Assembly (NCBI GenBank): GCA_910578935.1
Contig: CAJTSM010000012.1
Location: 1-64,000, forward strand
Length of the DNA stretch: 64,000 nt
DNA from: an uncultured Oscillibacter sp.
Lineage (GTDB): Bacteria > Bacillota > Clostridia > Oscillospirales > Oscillospiraceae
Direction of reading: 5' to 3'
Below are positions 32,861 to 40,580 of this stretch, piece by piece. The notes beneath the pieces were generated by a model, which did no database searches, was not told where the DNA came from, and saw only the letters and a list, made by a program, of their open reading frames with translations. Both the position numbers and the translations under genes were made by a program. The stretch's first letter is position 1; each line of letters starts with the position of its first letter.

Positions 32861-33378
32861 TGCCTGTGACAAATATTCGTATATTTAGTTAAATTTTTTT
32901 TGAAATATTTGAAAAAATGAACAAAAATGTCGAGAGAATCATGGGATAGCAAAGTGAAAAAAGAAGAGGGCAAAGCTTGGAATATTTCTTATAAAATCTG
33001 CAATAAAGAATAGAAGTCGGGCAAATATGAGAAATAAATGTTGCAGCCCCAGCGTAAAGCAAGGGGGAGCAGAGGGCGGGACGTAACGTCCGGCCCTTTA
33101 TTTGTCAGTAAAGCCGAAGCGTTGACAGGGCGGAAAGGAAGGGCGTGCGGGGGAAATGCAGGAGGAACCTGCGCAATTCAAATCAAAAAAAGCTTCCGGA
33201 ACTTTTTAAAGTTCCGGAAGCTTCAGCTTGTCAGAAAAGGCGAAAAACCGATTTGACGGGAAGGAAGGGTGTGTGCGGGCTGTGCCCGCAGGCGCATTTC
33301 GGAGGCCAACTGCCCGCAGGGCGGCTCTTGGGTTGGAGATCACCCGGGAAGGATTTCCGGCTTGCAATAAAAGCCGCT
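32861..33378. other. Gene-free AT-rich then GC-rich region
   Basis: It holds the second copy of TCTGCAATAAAGAATAG (32997-33013) and the terminator at 33183-33223. Short ORFs here lack ribosome sites and any recognisable sequence. Confidence 0.55.
33183..33223 (-). terminator. Terminator downstream of the PadR-like gene
   Basis: A 16-bp perfect stem (33190-33205 with 33208-33223), followed on the minus strand by seven T. It lies about 155 bases after the regulator's stop. Confidence 0.8.
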
Positions 33379-33750
33379 TTATTTTCCGGTTGTTCGGCCA
33401 TCTTCCCCCAGCAATAACGCGACGCCATTTGTAATTCGGTGGTAACAGGAAAGTAAATCCGCCAAATACCGGATTCCGTCCTCTGTAATTTGATAGTACT
33501 GTCTCCGGCGTCCGTCTGGTGCGATTTTCTTATATGCCTCTATAATATAACCGTTTTCAATCAGCCGGTAAAACAGCATATAGGGTGACGCCAAGCGCAG
33601 CGTGTTTCCGGATTCTTGGTCTAAGCGCTGTGTAATTTGAGAGGCGTGCAGATCCTCCCGGCTCAGCAGAGTCAGGACCAGCATTTCCGTAACCGCCCGT
33701 TTTAGATTGTCTTCCATACCCCGGCCCGGGTCATTTTTCAATGTAGGCAT
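33379..33750 (-). CDS. PadR family transcriptional regulator
   Basis: A 123-aa protein with the PadR core NLKRAVTEMLVLTLLSRED, LHASQITQRL, the wing GYIIEAYKKIAPDGRRRQYY and ITEDGIRYLADLL. PadR proteins are winged-helix repressors of stress or efflux genes. The frame is open to 33783; ATG 33750 has a GGCGGGG site, and a later Met (33717) is also possible. It is divergent from the unknown gene at 33939, with arms ACAACAT (33803-33809) and ATGTTGT (33829-33835) between them as a possible operator. Confidence 0.8.
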   Translation of the reverse strand: MPTLKNDPGRGMEDNLKRAVTEMLVLTLLSREDLHASQITQRLDQESGNTLRLASPYMLFYRLIENGYIIEAYKKIAPDGRRRQYYQITEDGIRYLADLLSCYHRITNGVALLLGEDGRTTGK

Positions 33751-33881
33751 AGCGCCCCGCCTTTTATTAACATACTCGGTCACAAACCGGCAAGAAGATC
33801 ATACAACATACGCCGCCTGTCCGTCAACATGTTGTGGCTTAAAATTTTTAAATTATAATTATCTTTCTTTGAGAGAAAAAC

Positions 33882-33910
33882 TTGACAAGAAGGACAAGGG
33901 GTGGTATTTT
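33882..33910 (+). promoter_or_regulatory. Promoter of the unknown gene at 33939
   Basis: TTGACA (33882-33887), 17 bases, TATTTT (33905-33910). Confidence 0.65.
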
Positions 33911-33938
33911 TAATTTAACATTTTAAGGTAAGGGAGAA

Positions 33939-34619
33939 ATGGCAGCAATGAAACTGTATGGATATGATCCTTCCCAGAGCAGTTACAGAGCCGGACCGCT
34001 TCCGCCCTCCGGCAGAAATACCATTTCCAGCTTTGCGGAAGAGGTTAAGAAGACGGCCCGGGCCGCCGCAGCGGAAAGGGAGAAGGACACTTTGGAGTTA
34101 GCGAAGGACGATGCCGCGGCTCTTAGGGACCGGCTGACCCCCGTTTCGAAGAATGTGCTGGACCGGATGGAGGCGGGAAAGAGCAATGTCAACAAAGACG
34201 AGTGGACCGCCCTCTGCAAGGAGCTGGAAACCCTGGGAGCTATTTCTAAAGACGACTTCCAATTCACCCGGGCCGACTTCCACTTTATCCCCCTTGGTTA
34301 TCAGGGGGAGAACGGGGAATTTATCAAGTACGACATGCCGCCCATGCTGAAAAACAAGCTGCTGGACCGGCATCATACCCAGGGACCCGAAGCGGACGGG
34401 CTGTGGGCCTTTCTGGACGAAGACGGCTGGAAGGGGGACCCCCTGGCCTATCTGGACAACTGGGTGTCCTCCCTCTACAGCTGGCGCAGCGATCTGGCCC
34501 GGGCGCGAAACGGGGACGGGACTCCGAAATACAGCGACTTCTCCCCGATTACCAACCAGATCAACTCCTGCCGGAAGGTGATGGATTTGGTAAAGGAGCT
34601 CTGCCAATCGGGAATCTGA
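33939..34619 (+). CDS. Hypothetical 226-aa protein
   Basis: I do not recognise the family. The protein is soluble, without signal peptide or membrane segment. The N-terminal part (residues about 30-75) is a charged helical segment (EEVKKTARAAAAEREKDTLE). The middle has LCKELETLGAISKDDFQFTR and FHFIPLGYQGENGEF, and the end has LYSWRSDLARARNGDG. A low-grade EF-hand-like or dosage-type helical protein is possible but unproven. A diverged, broken paralogue follows directly. The promoter at 33882-33910 and an AAGGGAG site support expression. Confidence 0.7.
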   Translation: MAAMKLYGYDPSQSSYRAGPLPPSGRNTISSFAEEVKKTARAAAAEREKDTLELAKDDAAALRDRLTPVSKNVLDRMEAGKSNVNKDEWTALCKELETLGAISKDDFQFTRADFHFIPLGYQGENGEFIKYDMPPMLKNKLLDRHHTQGPEADGLWAFLDEDGWKGDPLAYLDNWVSSLYSWRSDLARARNGDGTPKYSDFSPITNQINSCRKVMDLVKELCQSGI

Positions 34620-34642
34620 ATCAGGAGAAAGAGGCCATACCT

Positions 34643-35246
34643 GTGAACATTTCAATCCGTCTCATGCCCCGCGTTTCTCCGCATTCCGGGATGGAAAACC
34701 GGCGAATGGCCCAGGAAACCGGTCAGAAATCTGCCTTCGCCAAGTACCTGGATGTGGACCGCCAGCGGCGGCTGATGCGGGAACCGCCGCCGGACCGGGG
34801 CTTGTCCTCTGTCTATATGCAGTTCCTGGCAGACTACCGGGACTGGAAAACCGGACGGGCCATCGGTGGGTTTTTCGGACCGTTTGTCCGGCCAAAATCA
34901 GGAGATCATTGAAAAACTCTCCGGCGGGGCGAAGAAGACGCTGTAGTGCCTGAAGAGTAATCCAGACTCCATTTCCGAGGTGGAGCGGATGGATCTGATG
35001 TACGAACTGAACGCCATGGGAGCCGTCAGCGACAAGAATTACGGCTGGACGGACATATGCTTCCATCTGCTACCCTTGGGGGATATGGACGATCCTTTCC
35101 CGACCTCAGCGGATATGCGGAACACGCTGGACCGCATCAACCAGGGGCTGGGAAGCCCGTTGGACGATCCGGACCAATGGGCTTTTTCCCTGAAGAAGTG
35201 GGGCGCGGAGCTGTCTCGGGGATTCAAATTCATCAGGGCGCAGTAA
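34643..35246 (+). pseudogene. Broken paralogue of the preceding hypothetical gene
   Basis: The N-terminal part is readable from a GTG at 34643 (MENRRMAQETGQKSAFAKYL, MQFLADYRDWKTGR) until a frameshift near 34865. The frame then shifts (QNQEIIEKLSGGAKKTL), hits an in-frame TAG at 34944-34946 and continues as KSNPDSISEVERMDLMYEL and CFHLLPLGDMDD to 35246. The last part aligns with the first gene (LGAISKDDF / MGAVSDKNY; FHFIPLG / FHLLPLG). One frameshift plus one stop indicate a pseudogene. Translation could restart at the GTG 34980, giving an 88-aa fragment. Confidence 0.75.
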
Positions 35247-35289
35247 GGCCACGAAAATTCAGCAGATTTTCGTGGCCTTACTGGTTTTT
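35241..35289 (+). terminator. Strong terminator after the hypothetical gene pair
   Basis: An 18-bp perfect stem (35241-35258 with 35266-35283, 7-base loop) followed by GTTTTT. Confidence 0.9.
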
Positions 35290-35346
35290 CCATATATGCG
35301 GCTGAACGGGTTCCGCGGTGTGTGCCTGGAAAAACCGCGCCGCAGG

Positions 35347-36261
35347 TTATGAGGAGCTCTCCCTGTTTTTGTTTGGCTGGCTTTCCTGAAGGGCAAAGCC
35401 GGACGAAATGGCTCCGGTGGGGCAGACGGACGCGCATTTTCCACACCGGATGCACTCCGGGCCGTTGATGTTTTTCGTGACCTCCACCGCCATTGGGCAG
35501 GACCGCTCGCATTTTTTGCAGTGGACACAGGCGTCCTTGTCAAAGCGCATTTGGAAAAAGCTGAAGCGGTTAAACAGAGAGTAAAACGCGCCCAGAGGAC
35601 AGAGATACCGGCAGAATGGGCGGGGAATCACCATGGACGCTATGACGACTGCGGCCAGCGCCAGCACCTTCCAGCTGAACAGTGCGCCGGCCAGACTCCG
35701 GAGGGCCGGATCGATAATCATCAGCGGGATGCCGCCTCCCAAGGTGCCGGCGGGGCAGATGTATTTGCAGAAATAAGGCGTCGCCACGCCGGTTTTGGTG
35801 ATGGCGAAAGCGGGAAGGCCTATTACCGGAATCAGCAGGACAAGATACTTGAGGGATCGGGCGGGCCGGTCGAGTCTTTCCGGCACAGTCCATTTGGGAA
35901 CTGGGATTTTGTGAAGCAAATCCTGCACAAGGCCGAAAGGACACAGCAGGCCGCAGATTGCCCGGCCCAGGACGACGCCAAACAGCATCAGAAGGCCCAG
36001 CACGTAGAATGGAAAGCGCCGCCCGCTCACCGCCGCCTGAAGGGACCCGATTGGGCAGGCCCCCAGGGCTCCGGGGCAGGAGTAACAGTTGAGAACGGGA
36101 ACGCAGACGGCCTTTGTTCCGCCGGTAAAAATTCTGCCCTTTTGAAAACCGGCTATGTAGCCGTTGATCAATGCGGCGGAAAGAAGCTGCATGATCCGCT
36201 GAAAGGAAAGCTGCCTTTTCACCGGTTGCCCCTTTATCCGATTCCGATGCATTCCAGACAT
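35347..36261 (-). CDS. Membrane polyferredoxin (4Fe-4S protein, NapH/CcoG-like)
   Basis: A 304-aa membrane protein with about five helices. Cys motifs: CYSCPGALGACPIG, CGLLCPFG, CKYICPAG, CRYLCPLG, then two ferredoxin motifs near residues 248-290 (CVHCKKCERSC and CIRCGKCASVC). It should pass electrons across or along the membrane. It is last in an overlapping three-gene operon with a thioredoxin-fold lipoprotein and a 48-aa CXXC protein. The group suggests delivery of electrons to an extracytoplasmic thiol/disulfide or cofactor-maturation system (inference). The start ATG 36261 lies inside the small gene. Confidence 0.85.
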   Translation of the reverse strand: MSGMHRNRIKGQPVKRQLSFQRIMQLLSAALINGYIAGFQKGRIFTGGTKAVCVPVLNCYSCPGALGACPIGSLQAAVSGRRFPFYVLGLLMLFGVVLGRAICGLLCPFGLVQDLLHKIPVPKWTVPERLDRPARSLKYLVLLIPVIGLPAFAITKTGVATPYFCKYICPAGTLGGGIPLMIIDPALRSLAGALFSWKVLALAAVVIASMVIPRPFCRYLCPLGAFYSLFNRFSFFQMRFDKDACVHCKKCERSCPMAVEVTKNINGPECIRCGKCASVCPTGAISSGFALQESQPNKNRESSS

Positions 36262-36380
36262 ATCTTCACCGCCTTTTGCGCGACCTCCAAGTGCTCTCGT
36301 CTCAGCAGCCCCAAAGCGGTCAGGGCGGCCGCCAATCCCAACACACCGGCTCTCAGAAATGAACCAGATTTATTCGTCAA
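36234..36380 (-). CDS. Small CXXC protein, CD1871A family
   Basis: A 48-aa protein with one hydrophobic helix (residues about 11-26, AGVLGLAAALTALGLL) and the C-terminal signature KICLECIGIG. This matches the CD1871A-type CXXC small-protein family known next to TlpA-like and 4Fe-4S proteins. The start is TTG 36380 with AGGAGG eight bases upstream. It overlaps the lipoprotein gene by 11 bases and the polyferredoxin gene by 28, which supports translation. It is short and easily missed. Confidence 0.85.
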   Translation of the reverse strand: MTNKSGSFLRAGVLGLAAALTALGLLRREHLEVAQKAVKICLECIGIG

Positions 36381-36987
36381 GGCGAATCTCCTCCTTTCCG
36401 CCGCTTTCCAGCGCGGCGTTTACCGCTGCCAGAAACGTCGCGGACAGGTCCTCCTGCCTGCCGATGATGGCGTCGGACACGAGATTGCCCTCCGAGTCCG
36501 CGAGAAGGGTGGTAGGGGTGTATATCAGATTACCGGCAAGGGATAATAGGTCGCCGTCGCCGGAGATTATGGTTATGCCCTCAAAACCGGCTTCCTCTAA
36601 AATCTCCGCTGTTCGCTCCTCATTTCCCGCTCCATCCAAGCAGACGGTGACCAGCTGCACGTTGTCCGGCAGGGCTTTGGCAAAGGCGGCAAGGTCAGGC
36701 ATTTCCGCGATGCAGGGGCCGCAGGTCAGGGACCAGAAATTGATGATAGTCAAATCTTTCGCGGTGATGTCGTCCTGCGTAAAGCTGCCGCCGCCCAGGG
36801 TTCCGGCGGAGAAGGACTTCAAACAGCCCAATTCGGCGGCTGTGCCGGCGGAGGAATTTCCACCGTCCGTATTTTGGACCGGCTGTTCCGGAGGGACCGG
36901 GGATTCCTCTTTTCCGGAACATCCGGCCAGCAAAACGACGGAAAGGAGGGCGCAAAAAAGCAGTGTGAGAAACCTTGGTTTTTTCAT
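36370..36987 (-). CDS. TlpA-like thioredoxin-fold lipoprotein
   Basis: A 205-aa lipoprotein: signal residues 1-21 with lipobox LLAGC (Cys22), a Gly/Pro/Asn-rich linker, then a thioredoxin fold with LTIINFWSLTCGPCIAEMP (CxxC as CGPC), VQLVTVCLDG and the cis-Pro region YTPTTLLADSEG. It sits outside the membrane and exchanges thiols or disulfides. The frame is open to 37278, but ATG 36987 begins the signal peptide and has an AGAGG site. First gene of the three-gene operon. Confidence 0.88.
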   Translation of the reverse strand: MKKPRFLTLLFCALLSVVLLAGCSGKEESPVPPEQPVQNTDGGNSSAGTAAELGCLKSFSAGTLGGGSFTQDDITAKDLTIINFWSLTCGPCIAEMPDLAAFAKALPDNVQLVTVCLDGAGNEERTAEILEEAGFEGITIISGDGDLLSLAGNLIYTPTTLLADSEGNLVSDAIIGRQEDLSATFLAAVNAALESGGKEEIRLDE

Positions 36988-37271
36988 AACTGATTTACCT
37001 CTTTCAAAATGTTTCATACTGCAAGGATGCCGTGATTGCCTGATAGCGGCTTCCCATGGGGACCGGCCATCGGTCCGCCTATTTATTATTATACGGTTTA
37101 TAAAGCGGTTCGCAAGAGGAAAGAGCGGTACAGGAACAAAATTTGATGGCGGTGTAAACAAGAGGACCTTTGGGCGGTCCCCTATGATGCCGTTTGGGAG
37201 GATCAAGCAGTATACGTTGCTCCACCGTTCGTCACTTACGCCCAAAAAATAAAAATTTGGGGTGGAACCTA
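36988..37271. other. Divergent intergenic region
   Basis: No gene supported. It carries the leader of the TlpA operon on one side and leads to the LacI promoter on the other. Confidence 0.5.
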
Positions 37272-37300
37272 TTGACATTTTTAGACAAAAGTAGTACCAT
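37272..37300 (+). promoter_or_regulatory. Promoter of the nucleoside operon
   Basis: TTGACA (37272-37277), 17 bases, TACCAT (37295-37300). Expected start near 37307, just before the double operator. Confidence 0.8.
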
Positions 37301-37315
37301 GAAGATAACAGAGAG

Positions 37316-37342
37316 TTAAAACGTTTTAGTAAAACGTTTTAA
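37316..37342. promoter_or_regulatory. Double LacI-type operator
   Basis: Two copies of the palindrome AAAACGTTTT (37318-37327 and 37331-37340), each with the central CG typical of LacI-family sites, 13 bases centre to centre. Both lie just after the expected transcription start, a repressing position. Confidence 0.8.
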
Positions 37343-37368
37343 CTAAGCCGGATAAGAGGTGTGCGGAA

Positions 37369-38397
37369 TTGTCTAGACCAACGATTAAAGATGTGGCGAG
37401 GGAATCCGGTTATTCCATTACCACGGTATCGCTCGTGCTCAACAACAAGGACGTCAGTATTCCCGAAAGCACCAGGGCCGCGATTTGGGAAGTTGTCCGC
37501 CGTCTAGGGTACCGGCCAAATCAATTAGCCGTAGGTATGATTACCAGGAAAACGAATATTGTCGGGCTGATTATCCCGGACAACAGCAACAGCTTCTTCG
37601 CGGATATTTCCAAATTTATTGAAATCGCCGCGGAAAAGCGGGGATACAATGTCATCTATGGGAATTCCGCAAATAGCCCCCAGAAAGACTTGACGTATAT
37701 GGAAGCTTTTGCGGACAGGCAGGTGGACGGTATTATTTATACCAAATCTTCACCGGATTCTATGGAAGACGATCATCGGGTGCTTGATTTTATCAGCAAT
37801 AATTCTGTTCCCATGGTTACGATTGACCGCGTACTTACCAACAGCGAGGTATCGGCGGTGGTGCTGGACCAATTTCAGGGCGGTTATCTTGCGGCAAAGC
37901 ATTTGATCGAGTTAGGACACCGTAGGATCGGCTGCTATACGGGCCCTTCCAATTTGGAGAACAGTCAGGAGCGGCTGGAGGGGTATCGGTACGCCTTGGC
38001 GGAGGCGGGGATTCCATTCGTTAAAGAGTACATTTTTGAGGGAAATTTTCAAATTGGCCCGGAAGAAGAGGCGTTTGATTGCCTTATACGGCAAAACGTA
38101 ACGGCAGTTTTCGCATTTAATGATATTATGGCGTTGGGATTGTACCGAATTGCGCAGAAAAGGCGGTTTGAGATACCAAAAGATTTGTCGATTATTGGTT
38201 TCGATGACATATGGGCAGGCCTGGTAGTCCAACCGGCCCTGACTACCGTTCGTCAGCCCATTGCACAAATGGCGGAGTGCGCGGTCGAAACCTTGGTCCG
38301 TCAAATTAACGGCAAGCGGCCATCTGAAAAGAAGTATATGTTTGAACCTCAGCTGGTAACCCGTGGCAGTACGGCGAGAATTACCACAAAGGAGTAA
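37369..38397 (+). CDS. LacI family transcriptional regulator
   Basis: A 342-aa repressor: HTH at residues about 3-25 (PTIKDVARESGYSITTVSLV), hinge helix (YRPNQLAVGM), then a periplasmic-binding-protein-like sensor domain (VGLIIPDNSNSFFADI, IIGFDDIWAGLVVQPALTTV). The start is TTG 37369 with AAGAGGTG upstream. It is the first gene of a seven-gene operon and should repress it and itself through the operators at 37316-37342. The ligand is probably a nucleoside or ribose compound, from the operon content. Confidence 0.92.
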   Translation: MSRPTIKDVARESGYSITTVSLVLNNKDVSIPESTRAAIWEVVRRLGYRPNQLAVGMITRKTNIVGLIIPDNSNSFFADISKFIEIAAEKRGYNVIYGNSANSPQKDLTYMEAFADRQVDGIIYTKSSPDSMEDDHRVLDFISNNSVPMVTIDRVLTNSEVSAVVLDQFQGGYLAAKHLIELGHRRIGCYTGPSNLENSQERLEGYRYALAEAGIPFVKEYIFEGNFQIGPEEEAFDCLIRQNVTAVFAFNDIMALGLYRIAQKRRFEIPKDLSIIGFDDIWAGLVVQPALTTVRQPIAQMAECAVETLVRQINGKRPSEKKYMFEPQLVTRGSTARITTKE

Positions 38398-38402
38398 ACA
38401 AC

Positions 38403-39317
38403 ATGCGTATCTTAAATTTCGGTTCCCTAAATCTGGATATAGTCTTCGATGTCGATCATATTGCCCGGGAGGGCGAAACAATCGCTTCATCCCGCCGGGA
38501 AGTCTTGATCGGAGGAAAGGGCCTCAATCAGTCGATTGCCTTATCCCGGGCCGGCGCCGAGGTTTACCATGCCGGCGCCGTAGGAGTGGATGGCGCTGTG
38601 CTGGTGCAGGCGTTAAAAGACGCCGGTGTTCATACGCGGTACGTCCAAAAGGTGGAGGGGCCCAGCGGACAGGCTGTCATACAGCTCGCTGCGGACGGCC
38701 AAAATACGATTATCACGCACATGGGCGCCAACGGGTGTATTTCCAAAGCCTTTATAGATGAAGTCCTGTCCGATTTTACACGGGGCGATCTGTTGATTTT
38801 GCAGAATGAGATCTCAAACGTTCCTTACGCAATTGAGAGGGCCAGCCGTTCGGGAATTCAAATTGCCATCAATCTTGCCCCCATTACTCCGCCGGTTTTT
38901 GAGTATCCTTTGGATTTGGTGGATATCTTAATCGTAAACGAAACGGAAGGGGCGGCCTTGGCGGAGGAAAACGGGGAAAGCGGCTACGAATCCATTCTCT
39001 CTAAACTGCACCAAAGATTTCCACACATGCTGATCGTTTTGACGGTGGGGAAAGACGGGGTGCTGTGCTGTGACCGGGGCCAATCCTACCGGTATGGAGT
39101 CTATCGGGTTCCGGTCATTGATTCCACCGGGGCGGGAGATACTTTCAGCGGATTTTTTATCGCGTATCTTACCAGGGGATCTTCTGTTCCGGAGGCATTG
39201 GAGTACGCAAGCTGCGCCGGCGGAATCGCCGTCACAAAAAAGGGGGCGGCGGCATGCATTCCCACGAGAGATGAGGTGGAAGCATTCCGGCGGGAAAACA
39301 CGGTGAGTTACATTTGA
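38403..39317 (+). CDS. Ribokinase-like PfkB family sugar kinase
   Basis: A 304-aa kinase with the PfkB signatures: N-terminal GGKGLNQSIALSRAGAEV and C-terminal DSTGAGDTFSGFFIAYL (catalytic Asp in GAGD). In this operon it most likely phosphorylates ribose released by the nucleoside hydrolase encoded downstream. It starts 5 bases after the lacI-like stop. Confidence 0.9.
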   Translation: MRILNFGSLNLDIVFDVDHIAREGETIASSRREVLIGGKGLNQSIALSRAGAEVYHAGAVGVDGAVLVQALKDAGVHTRYVQKVEGPSGQAVIQLAADGQNTIITHMGANGCISKAFIDEVLSDFTRGDLLILQNEISNVPYAIERASRSGIQIAINLAPITPPVFEYPLDLVDILIVNETEGAALAEENGESGYESILSKLHQRFPHMLIVLTVGKDGVLCCDRGQSYRYGVYRVPVIDSTGAGDTFSGFFIAYLTRGSSVPEALEYASCAGGIAVTKKGAAACIPTRDEVEAFRRENTVSYI

Positions 39318-39360
39318 GCACGGCTCAGATGTGATTATTTTAATTGATGGAGGTCTTACG

Positions 39361-40488
39361 ATGAAAAAGGTAGTAGTGTGTGCCCTTGCTTTGATGCTGC
39401 TGGTCCTTCCCCTCACCGGATGCGGGGGAGAAAAAACAAATGATGGGCAAAGCCAGTCCCAGGCAGAGGCAAACGGAACGAAAGACGCAAAGGAAGACGC
39501 CACCAAAGCGATTATTGTAATCAACGGAAACTTGGGTGACCGCACATTCTTCGATGCGGCCTATTCCGGCGTAACCCGCTTGATGGAAGACTATGACAAT
39601 TTGGAAATCAAAGCGATTGAAACCGGCGGAGATACGGCGAAGTGGGAGCCTGCGGTTGCCGACGCCGCGGAAGAAGACGTGGACTTTGTCATCTGCATCT
39701 CCCCGGCTATGGGTGATATTTTGCAGGAGGTCGCCCCTCAGTACCCCGATCAGAAGTTTTTGCTTCTCGACGCGGAAGTCGATTATTCCACTGGCGATGT
39801 AGATAATGTTTACTGCGCTACCTTTGCGCAGAATGAAGGTTCTTTCCTGGCGGGGGCCTTGGCGGGCATGATCAGCGAAAACAATAAGATCGGATTTGTG
39901 GGGGGAATGGACACGCCGTCTATCAACGATTTCTTAGTAGGTTACATTGAGGGGGCGCAATACGTAAATCCCCAGATTAAAGTCGTGCCGACTTATATTG
40001 GCGACTACTATGATCCCGCAAAGGGCAAAGAGTTTGGGCTGGTTCTCGCAGACCAGGGGGTCGAAGTGATTTTCGGCGCCGCTTCGGAGAGCGGACTCGG
40101 TGCGATTGAGGCTTCCAAGGAGCGTAAAGTTCCGTTTATCGGAGTTGATTCCGATCAGTCCCAGTACTTTGCGGACGACGGCGATGCGGAAACTGCGGAA
40201 ATTATTGTTTCCTCTATGATGAAGTACGTCGGGGAAGGCATTTATCAGGCGGTTTCCATGGAGCTGGAAGGGACTTGTCCCTATGGAACGCATGTGGTTC
40301 TCGGAATTGCTGAGGGTGGCGTAGGCCTTGCAAAGAACGACGTTTACAATCGTTTGGTGCCCGATGAGGTTAAAAGCCGGATCGAGGAAATTGAGCGGGA
40401 AATCATAGATGGCAAAATTGAAATTTCGTCTGCGATCGGTATGAGCCAGAGCGATCTGGACGCGCTTCGCAGCAGTGTGGCGCCGTAA
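39361..40488 (+). CDS. BMP family nucleoside-binding lipoprotein of an ABC importer
   Basis: A 375-aa substrate-binding lipoprotein: signal with lipobox LPLTGC, an acidic linker, then a BmpA/Med-type fold (IVINGNLGDRTFFDAAYSG, LAGMISENNKIGFVGGMDTP, VIFGAASESGLGAIEAS, FIGVDSDQSQYF). The family binds purine nucleosides for ABC import. ATG 39361 follows a GGAGG site. Confidence 0.92.
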   Translation: MKKVVVCALALMLLVLPLTGCGGEKTNDGQSQSQAEANGTKDAKEDATKAIIVINGNLGDRTFFDAAYSGVTRLMEDYDNLEIKAIETGGDTAKWEPAVADAAEEDVDFVICISPAMGDILQEVAPQYPDQKFLLLDAEVDYSTGDVDNVYCATFAQNEGSFLAGALAGMISENNKIGFVGGMDTPSINDFLVGYIEGAQYVNPQIKVVPTYIGDYYDPAKGKEFGLVLADQGVEVIFGAASESGLGAIEASKERKVPFIGVDSDQSQYFADDGDAETAEIIVSSMMKYVGEGIYQAVSMELEGTCPYGTHVVLGIAEGGVGLAKNDVYNRLVPDEVKSRIEEIEREIIDGKIEISSAIGMSQSDLDALRSSVAP

Positions 40489-40499
40489 ACGATCGAGAG

Positions 40500-40536
40500 A
40501 AGGGTGCGTCATGGCTCAGCGTCGTGACGCGCCCTT
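40500..40536 (+). promoter_or_regulatory. Stem-loop after the binding-protein gene
   Basis: A 12-bp stem with one G-T pair (40500-40511 with 40525-40536). Probably slows transcription or protects the upstream message so that more binding protein than ATPase is made. Confidence 0.55.
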
Positions 40537-40580
40537 CCCTGACAGTTGGCAAGATCTCGCGGTTTAGGAGGAATCGAAGG

